Assembly: GCF_003119195.2 (NCBI RefSeq)
Contig: NZ_CP022255.1
Span: 124,001-188,000 of the forward strand
DNA: 64,000 nt
Direction: 5' to 3'
From: Azospirillum baldaniorum
GTDB taxonomy: Bacteria > Pseudomonadota > Alphaproteobacteria > Azospirillales > Azospirillaceae
The notes under the pieces were generated by a model. It did not search any database, was not told the origin of the DNA, and worked only from the letters and a program-made list of their open reading frames with translations. The position numbers were made by a program, and so were the translations under genes. Below, piece after piece: positions 58,601 through 64,000 of the stretch; the first letter of the stretch is position 1, and each line of letters starts with the position of its first letter.

Positions 58601-60523
58601 TCATTTGGCGCTGGAGACCTTCACGTCGGCCAGCTTGAACACCCAGAAGGAACCGCCCTGGGTCACGCGGGTGGTCAGGTCGGCGAGATCGCCGCCCCAC
58701 AGCGGCACGGCGCCGCCGTAACCGGTGGTGATGCCGACATACTGCACCCCGTCCAGCTCCCAGGTGACCGGGGAGGAGATGATGCCGGAGCCGGTCTGGA
58801 ACTTCCAAAGCTCCGCCCCGGACTTGGCGTCGAACGCCTTGACGTAGCCGTCGCCGGTCCCGGTGAAGACCAGCCCGCCGGCGGTCGCCAGCGTGCCGGA
58901 CCACAGCGGCAGCTCCTCCTTGTGCTCCCAGGCGACCTTGCCGGTCGTCGGGTCGATGGCGCGCAGGACGCCGACATGGTCCTCGAACATCTTGTGGATG
59001 CGGAAGCCCATGCCGAGATAGGCGGAGCCGGGGTTGTAGCCGACATGCTCCGTCCAGTAGTCCTCCTTCCAGTGGTTGGCGGCGATGTAGAACAGGCCGG
59101 TGTCCTCGCTGTAGGACATCGGGTTCCAGTTCTTGCCGCCGAGGAAGGGCGGAGAGACCTCGACCGCCTTGCCGCGCTTCTCGCCCTCGGCGGGGGGCGG
59201 CGGGCGCTGGCCCTCCACCTCGATGGGGCGGCCGGTCTTCAGGTCGATGCCCTTGGCCCAGGTGATGCCGTCCACGAAGGGGAAGGCCGCCAGCACGCTG
59301 TTCGGCTTGTTCGCCTCGCCGCCCGCCGTCGCCAGCTTCGTCCGGTCGGTGACGTAGAAGAAGCCGTTGCGGTCGGCGTGGGCGGTCGCCTTCACCGTCT
59401 TGCCCGACGCGTCCTTGTAGTCGAACAGCACCAACTCGTTGTTGCCGGAGAAGTCCCAGGTGTCGTTGGGGGTGTGCTGATAGAAGCCCTTCAGCTCGCC
59501 CGTGGTCGGATCGACGTAGGCCTGGCCGGAGGTGTAGAGGCTGTCGCCGGGCCAGCGCGCCCAGCCGTTCCACGGCGCCGGGTTGCCGGTGCCGATGACG
59601 ATGGTGTTGGTCTCCACGTCGAAGGTTGCGCTCTGCCAGGGCGCGCCGCCGCCGTGGTTCCAGGCCTCGACGAGCTGCCCGTCCTTGTCGCGCGGCCAGG
59701 ACGGCGCCTTGGCGTTGCCGGTCGGGGTGCTGTCCTTGCCGTCGAGCCGGCCCATGTGGCCCTCGACCAGCGGGCGCATCCAGATCTCGTCGCCGGTGTC
59801 GGGATCGCGGGCGAACAGGCGGCCGACCACGCCGAACTCGTCGCCCGACGAGCCGTGGATCAGCAGCATGCGCCCGGTCTTCTGGTCCTTCACGACGGTG
59901 GGCGCGCCGGTCATGGTGTAGCCGACCTTGTGATCGGCGAACTTCTTGCGCCAGACGACCTTGCCGGTGTCCTTGTTCAGCGCGACGATGGAGGCGTCGA
60001 GCGTGCCGAAGAACACCTTGTCGCCGTAGATCGCCGCCCCGCGGTTGACCACGTCGCAGCAGGGCCGGATGTCGTCGGGCAGGCGGTGGGCGTAGGTCCA
60101 CAGCCGCTTGCCGGTGCGCGCGTCCAGCGCGAACATCCGCGAGTAGGAGGCGGTGACGTAGATTACCCCGTCATGGACCAGCGCCTGGGTCTCCTGCCCG
60201 CGCTGCTTCTCGTCGCCGAAGGAGAAGGACCAGGCGGGGACCAGCCGCGACACGCTGTTGGTGTCGATCTGCTTCAGCGGGCTGAAGCGCTTGCCCTCCA
60301 CCCCCATGCCATACATCAGCACGTCGCCGGCCGACTTGGCGTCGTTGGCGATGTCGTCCCAGGTGACATCGGCGGCCTGGGCGCTTCCCCAGGCCGCCGG
60401 AGCGGTGGAGGCGAGGAATCCGGCAACCACCGCGGTGATGATTCGGCGCCGAACCCGTCCGGCCCCGGTGTCTGTCTTGGTTTTCGGTTTGGTTCTCGGC
60501 TGGGTGTCCAAGGATAAAGTCAT
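58601..60523 (-). CDS. exaA: PQQ-dependent ethanol dehydrogenase (quinoprotein, calcium type)
   Basis: A 640-residue periplasmic quinoprotein oxidising ethanol and other primary alcohols to aldehydes, passing electrons to cytochrome c. An N-terminal signal ends at 'GSAQA'. The eight-bladed propeller has the vicinal disulfide ring Cys155-Cys156 ('RPCCDVVNRG') under PQQ and the catalytic Asp in 'TWDFSGNNELVLFDY'; the residue two after this Asp is Ser, not Asp, so it is the calcium rather than the lanthanide (XoxF/ExaF) type. 'HWKEDYWTEHVGYNPGSAYL' and 'FQTGSGIISSPVTWELDG' closely match ExaA. ATG 60523 starts just before the signal; the frame opens at 60667. No cytochrome exaB or pqq genes in view. 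Confidence 0.93.
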   Translation of the reverse strand: MTLSLDTQPRTKPKTKTDTGAGRVRRRIITAVVAGFLASTAPAAWGSAQAADVTWDDIANDAKSAGDVLMYGMGVEGKRFSPLKQIDTNSVSRLVPAWSFSFGDEKQRGQETQALVHDGVIYVTASYSRMFALDARTGKRLWTYAHRLPDDIRPCCDVVNRGAAIYGDKVFFGTLDASIVALNKDTGKVVWRKKFADHKVGYTMTGAPTVVKDQKTGRMLLIHGSSGDEFGVVGRLFARDPDTGDEIWMRPLVEGHMGRLDGKDSTPTGNAKAPSWPRDKDGQLVEAWNHGGGAPWQSATFDVETNTIVIGTGNPAPWNGWARWPGDSLYTSGQAYVDPTTGELKGFYQHTPNDTWDFSGNNELVLFDYKDASGKTVKATAHADRNGFFYVTDRTKLATAGGEANKPNSVLAAFPFVDGITWAKGIDLKTGRPIEVEGQRPPPPAEGEKRGKAVEVSPPFLGGKNWNPMSYSEDTGLFYIAANHWKEDYWTEHVGYNPGSAYLGMGFRIHKMFEDHVGVLRAIDPTTGKVAWEHKEELPLWSGTLATAGGLVFTGTGDGYVKAFDAKSGAELWKFQTGSGIISSPVTWELDGVQYVGITTGYGGAVPLWGGDLADLTTRVTQGGSFWVFKLADVKVSSAK

Positions 60524-60551
60524 GCGTTTCCCCCGTGAAAGGCCGTTTTTT

Positions 60552-60583
60552 CCGGGGCGGATCGTCCGCCCGATCCGCCCCGG
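60552..60583 (-). promoter_or_regulatory. 12-bp stem-loop in the exaA leader
   Basis: CCGGGGCGGATC (60552-60563), 8-nt loop, GATCCGCCCCGG (60572-60583): a perfect 12-bp inverted repeat 28 nt upstream of the exaA start codon. In the exaA transcript it is followed by AAAAAA, so it does not look like an intrinsic terminator. Leader control or mRNA stabilisation is possible. The rest of the 312-bp divergent interval has no gene. Confidence 0.5.
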
Positions 60584-60835
60584 TTCCGGCACCGCGTCTT
60601 GCGCCCCCAATGTTCGTCTTGGCGGTTCTCGGTTCCATTGGACGATACGGGGACGAGATTCTTGCAACGCGCGTATGACGGCGTCCCGGAGGGGGCGGGA
60701 AAAATTCCCGGTGCCGCGGCAAAAGGCCCGTCCGCCCGCCGCTTCTTGGTCGAAGGACGCATAGCGCGGAGACCGGTCGCTTGGTTAACATTCCGTCGAT
60801 GGTCCTATGGGGCGTGTCGGAAGGATCAGACGGCG

Positions 60836-62200
60836 ATGTCGTTGCGAATGCGCATGCTGGCCCTGATCGGGCTGTTCCTGGCGCTGCTGGCCGTGGCCGG
60901 CGCGGCTGTGATGATCGCCAACGCGCGCGACGCCGTCCGCGCGGAAATGGCCTCCGCCCTTGATCTCGGCATCGCTGTCGGGTGGGCGGAGGCCGGGCGG
61001 GGGGCCATTCCCGATGCCGTCGCGGCGCTCGACCGGCTGGGCCTGCGTCACCTGCGCTTCATCGCGGGCGAGGCGGCTTCCGGTTCCCTGGGTGAGGGGA
61101 ATGTCGGCCATGGTGCCGTTCCCGGCTGGTTCGCGGCCCTGATCGGCGTGGCGCCGCAGGCCCATGCGCTGACCGGTAGCGATGGGCGCGTCCTGTTGAC
61201 CGTGGTCGCCGAACCGCAGGACGAGGTGGCCGAGGTCTGGGAGGACATGCGGGACCTCGCCCTGGCGATGCTGGTGGAGGGTCTGCTGCTGCTGGGCGCC
61301 GCCTGGATGGCGGTGGGCCGGGCGCTCGCCCCGCTCGCCCGCATCGAGGCGGCGGTGCGGCGCCTGCGCCAGGGCGTTTACGAACCCGGACCGCGGGGCG
61401 GCCTCGCCGGCGGCGGCGTGCCGGAGCTGGTCCGGCTGGGCACCGGCATCGCCGCTCTGGCCGAGGAGCTGGCCGCGGCCGGTCGGGAGAACCGCCGGCT
61501 CGGCCAGAGGCTGATCGAGGCGCAGGACCGCGAGCGCCGGGACATCGCCCGCGAAATCCACGACGAGCTGGGGGCGGCGCTGTTCGCCATCAAGGTGGAC
61601 GCCGGACGCATCCTGCGCCTGAGCGAGGAGCCGAAGCCGGAAGCGACCATCAGCGAGCGGGTGGAGATCGCCGGACGCGCCCGCGCCGTGCTGTCCATGG
61701 CCGCGGACGTGCACCGGTTGAGCCGGCGCATCCTGGTCCGACTGCGCCCGGCCCTGCTCGACCAGTTGCCGCTGGGCGAGGCGCTGTCCGGGCTGATCGT
61801 CGAGTGGGCGCGGCGGGAGCCGGAGGTGCGCTGGTCACTGGACGTGGCCGAGGATGGAACACCGGACGGCATCGACGGGCTGGACGAGGTGCTGCGCCTG
61901 ACGGTCTTCCGGCTGGCGCAGGAATCGCTGGTCAACGCCCTCCGCCACGCCCGGCCGACCAACGTCTCGGTGACGGTGCGACGCTGGACCGACCGGGTGG
62001 AAGTCGTGGTGACCGACGATGGGCCGGGGTTCAGGGAAGGGCCGGGCACGGCGGAGCAGGGTGGATTGGGCATCGCCGGGATGGCGGAGCGGGTGAGGGC
62101 GCTGGGCGGCACGCTGCGCATCGGATCGGACGGCGGGCAGGGCACCCGTGTGGCCGCATGCCTTCCCTGTGTCCCGGCCGGGCTGGAAGGCGTGGCATGA
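60836..62200 (+). CDS. NarL-type membrane sensor histidine kinase (ExaD-like role)
   Basis: A 454-residue sensor. TM1 'MLALIGLFLALLAVAGAAVM' (6-27), a periplasmic sensing loop of about 110 residues, TM2 'LALAMLVEGLLLLGAAWMAV' (about 142-162), HAMP-like linker, HisKA_3 domain with 'RRDIAREIHDELGAAL' (phospho-acceptor His242) and an ATPase domain with 'QESLVNALRHA', 'VTDDGPGF' and 'GGLGIAGMAERVRALGG'. It is divergent from exaA and coupled (ATGA) to a LuxR-type response regulator. In Pseudomonas, two-component systems (ExaDE and others) control exaA, so this pair probably does so here. AAGGA precedes ATG 60836. Confidence 0.9.
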   Translation: MSLRMRMLALIGLFLALLAVAGAAVMIANARDAVRAEMASALDLGIAVGWAEAGRGAIPDAVAALDRLGLRHLRFIAGEAASGSLGEGNVGHGAVPGWFAALIGVAPQAHALTGSDGRVLLTVVAEPQDEVAEVWEDMRDLALAMLVEGLLLLGAAWMAVGRALAPLARIEAAVRRLRQGVYEPGPRGGLAGGGVPELVRLGTGIAALAEELAAAGRENRRLGQRLIEAQDRERRDIAREIHDELGAALFAIKVDAGRILRLSEEPKPEATISERVEIAGRARAVLSMAADVHRLSRRILVRLRPALLDQLPLGEALSGLIVEWARREPEVRWSLDVAEDGTPDGIDGLDEVLRLTVFRLAQESLVNALRHARPTNVSVTVRRWTDRVEVVVTDDGPGFREGPGTAEQGGLGIAGMAERVRALGGTLRIGSDGGQGTRVAACLPCVPAGLEGVA

Positions 62201-62844
62201 CCTTGACCATCCTCCTGGTGGACGACCATCCGGTGGTGCGCGCCGGTTGCCAGAGCCTGCTCGCCGAAGCCGGGCTCGGCCGTGTCGTCGAGGCCGCTGA
62301 CGTGGCGACGGCGCTGGCGCTGTGGCGCTCGCAGCGGCCGGACGTGGTCATCCTCGACCTCAACCTGCCGGGTGGCGCCGGGGGAAGGGATGGCGGCGGG
62401 ATGGAGGTGTTGCGGGCGATCCGGGCGGAAAACCCGGCGGTGCCGGTGCTGATCTTCAGCATGCACGAGGATCCCGCCATCGCCGCGCGAGCGCTGAAAG
62501 CCGGTGCCAAGGGCTATGTCACCAAGAACGACGCGCCCGAGACGCTGGTGACGGCTGTGCGCTGCGTGCTGGCGGGCCGGGTCCATCTCGACCACGCGCT
62601 GGCGCGCGAGCTGGCGCTGATGGCGCTGGCCCCGACCGACGACCCGCTGGCGGTGCTGACCCAGCGCGAGCGGGAAATACTGGCGCTGGTGGGGCGCGGC
62701 CTGACCGCGGCGGCCATCGCCGAGGCGCTGGGCATCAGCCAGAAGACCGTCGCCAACGCCTGCACGCAGATCAAGGACAAGCTGGGCGCCGACAGCACGC
62801 GCGCGCTGATCCGCATCGCCATCGACCACGGGCTGGCGGCTTGA
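62197..62844 (+). CDS. NarL/LuxR-family response regulator (ExaE-like role)
   Basis: A 215-residue regulator: receiver domain 1-125 with the acidic pair in 'LLVDDHPVVRAG', phospho-Asp54 in 'VVILDLNLPG' and Lys in 'AKGYVTKND'; LuxR-type helix-turn-helix about 150-210 ('LTQREREILALVGRGLTAAA', 'LGISQKTVANACTQIKDKLG'). An insertion of Gly-rich residues follows Asp54 ('GGAGGRDGGGME'), not usual in NarL relatives. Start ATG 62197 overlaps the kinase stop (ATGA). It likely binds the exaA promoter region. Confidence 0.93.
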   Translation: MTLTILLVDDHPVVRAGCQSLLAEAGLGRVVEAADVATALALWRSQRPDVVILDLNLPGGAGGRDGGGMEVLRAIRAENPAVPVLIFSMHEDPAIAARALKAGAKGYVTKNDAPETLVTAVRCVLAGRVHLDHALARELALMALAPTDDPLAVLTQREREILALVGRGLTAAAIAEALGISQKTVANACTQIKDKLGADSTRALIRIAIDHGLAA

Positions 62845-62865
62845 GCGTCCCCGTGGGTGGACCCG

Positions 62866-63906
62866 TCACGGCGGCGGAGCGTCCTCGCCGCGCTTGCCCT
62901 TGCGCGCCCGGCTGGGCATCTCGCCGAACTGGGTCTTGAAATCGCGTGAGAAATGGGCGGCGTCGGCGAAGCCGCAGTCGAAGGCGATCTCGGTGATCGT
63001 GCGGCGCGTGTGCTCCAGAAGCCAGCGGCCGTAATCCAGCCGCAGCCGGCGTTGGAAGGCCGACGGCGAGATGCCAAGCGCGGCCTGAAAGGACCGTTCG
63101 AGTTGCCGGGCGCTGACCCCGACGTAGCGGGCGATGGCCTCGACGGAGGGCGGGGAGTCCAGCCGCTGCTCGATGAAATGCGTCGCCTGACGGACACGGG
63201 CGTCGGTCACGCCGTCGAGGTTCGCGTAGAAATGCGCCTGCGGCAGCGCGCCGGGGCGGATGTCCTGGAGCATCATGTGGCGGACGGCCTGCCGCGCCTT
63301 CTGCCCGCCGCAGTGCCGCCCGACGAGGTAGAGGCCGAGGTCGATGGCCGCCGTCGATCCGGCGCAGGTGATCAGGTCGCCCTCGTCGATGAAGAGATGG
63401 TCCACCGAGGCGTTGGCGGCCGGAAAGCGCTCGCGGAAGGTGTCCAGCACGTTCCAATGGACGCAGACGCGGCGCGTGCCGACGAGGCCGGCGCGCGCGA
63501 TGGCGAAGGTGCCCGTGCAGATGCCGAGAAGCCGCACCCGCTGCGCCGCCACCGCGCGCAGATAGGCGGTCACCGCCCCCGGCACCTCGTTCCGGTAATC
63601 GTTGCCGCCGCACACCGCCACGTAATCGAAGGGCGCCGGGGCGAGCAGATCGCTGTTGGGCGTCACCAACACGCCGCAGCTCGACTGGCGCGGCTGCCCG
63701 CCGACGCTCATCACCGTCCAACTCGCGTCGATCTGCCGGCTGCGCCCTCCGGGGTCGGCGGCGAGCCTGAGCGCGTCGATCAACCCGGAGAAGGCGGTCA
63801 GCGTGAACTGGTCGAGCAGCACGAAGCCGATGCGCAACCGGGGATCGGCGGGGGACGGGGCGTCGCGGTCGGGGACGTCCGGCATGTCGGGTTTGGGCGT
63901 CGGCAT
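62866..63906 (-). CDS. GlxA-type AraC regulator (DJ-1/PfpI-like plus AraC domains)
   Basis: A 346-residue regulator with an N-terminal class-I-glutamine-amidotransferase-like (DJ-1/PfpI) domain (about 20-190; nucleophile-elbow region 'VRLLGICTGTFAIARAGLV') and a C-terminal AraC domain with two helix-turn-helices ('VEAIARYVGVSARQLERSF' and 'ITEIAFDCGFADAAHFSRDF'). Members include activators of carnitine, choline, arginine and glycine-betaine catabolism (CdhR, GbdR, ArgR). ATG 63906 is chosen; TTG 63921 is in frame but has no better ribosome site. It converges on the response-regulator gene with a 21-bp gap. The genes it controls lie beyond the right edge or elsewhere. Confidence 0.88.
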   Translation of the reverse strand: MPTPKPDMPDVPDRDAPSPADPRLRIGFVLLDQFTLTAFSGLIDALRLAADPGGRSRQIDASWTVMSVGGQPRQSSCGVLVTPNSDLLAPAPFDYVAVCGGNDYRNEVPGAVTAYLRAVAAQRVRLLGICTGTFAIARAGLVGTRRVCVHWNVLDTFRERFPAANASVDHLFIDEGDLITCAGSTAAIDLGLYLVGRHCGGQKARQAVRHMMLQDIRPGALPQAHFYANLDGVTDARVRQATHFIEQRLDSPPSVEAIARYVGVSARQLERSFQAALGISPSAFQRRLRLDYGRWLLEHTRRTITEIAFDCGFADAAHFSRDFKTQFGEMPSRARKGKRGEDAPPP

Positions 63907-64000
63907 GTCGGAAATATTCAAGGATTCGGCAGCATTCTTCTATCGGAAAATACGTCGGAACAATTAGCTTTCGAACGAACCACGGCTCTGACGCCCGCTG

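Noticed and set aside
60552..60583. Hairpin as intrinsic terminator
   Set aside because: The T-run precedes the stem on the plus strand and becomes an A-run after it on the minus strand, so neither direction has stem followed by U-tract.

Overview
The window is high-GC DNA, densely packed with accessory metabolism, transport and regulation. It has no rRNA, tRNA, ribosomal protein or phage genes and no CRISPR array. The gene set (PQQ ethanol dehydrogenase, many ABC importers, LysR/GntR/ROK regulators, TauD dioxygenases, a large multi-REC hybrid kinase, a classical Fur-type box) and codon use fit an alphaproteobacterium of the Rhodospirillales, most likely Azospirillum-like, and more likely a chromid or megaplasmid than a core chromosome arm. 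That assignment is inference.

Layout. 1-6310: a leftward operon (PrpF-type isomerase, DctA, HTD2/MaoC-type hydratase, CaiB/BaiF CoA-transferase, fumarase-superfamily lyase cut by the window edge) faces a divergent LysR gene; it looks like a C4-C6 di/tricarboxylate route through CoA esters. 6608-11945: an EamA exporter and an orphan double hybrid histidine kinase. 11996-15483: a LacI-type helix-turn-helix relic, then a PHP/DUF3604-like protein divergent from a GntR/UTRA regulator. 15516-21484: a Fur-box-headed, translationally coupled eight-gene operon with the gene order of Pseudomonas fpvGHJK-fpvCDEF (iron release from siderophore plus ABC uptake). 21503-26368: palindromes, a 65-aa membrane protein and a sulfur cluster (thiol dioxygenase, four-domain rhodanese, orphan binding protein, TauD). 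26337-28727: a decayed TPR/GT41 gene and a non-coding, partly AT-rich stretch. 28728-34058: a second TauD dioxygenase with a complete CUT1-type ABC importer. 34090-34815: a deleted IS3-family relic. 34857-39808: an HlyD / RbbA-like / ABC-2 export operon.

39928-49942: a ROK repressor divergent from a seven-gene xylose-type operon (ABC ATPase, permease, binding protein, sugar isomerase/epimerase, Gfo/Idh/MocA oxidoreductase, xylA, xylB), with a promoter and overlapping inverted-repeat operator readable between them. 50001-54260: LysR, DUF1348-like, a PNPOx-FNR-ferredoxin fusion and a glutathione S-transferase, all leftward. 54421-57827: an intergenic hairpin repeat, a GntR/FCD regulator, and a kinase plus PLP phospho-lyase pair resembling hydroxylysine or phosphoethanolamine catabolism; the same 11-bp palindromic site stands in front of both the regulator and the kinase. 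57866-63906: a secreted pentapeptide-repeat protein, exaA, a divergent two-component pair likely controlling exaA, and a GlxA-type AraC regulator.

Most promising for follow-up: the Fpv-type operon outside pyoverdine producers, the GntR-controlled kinase/phospho-lyase pair, the left-edge acid catabolic operon, the PNPOx-FNR-ferredoxin fusion, and the sulfur cluster with an orphan binding protein and alternating catalytic/non-catalytic rhodanese domains.
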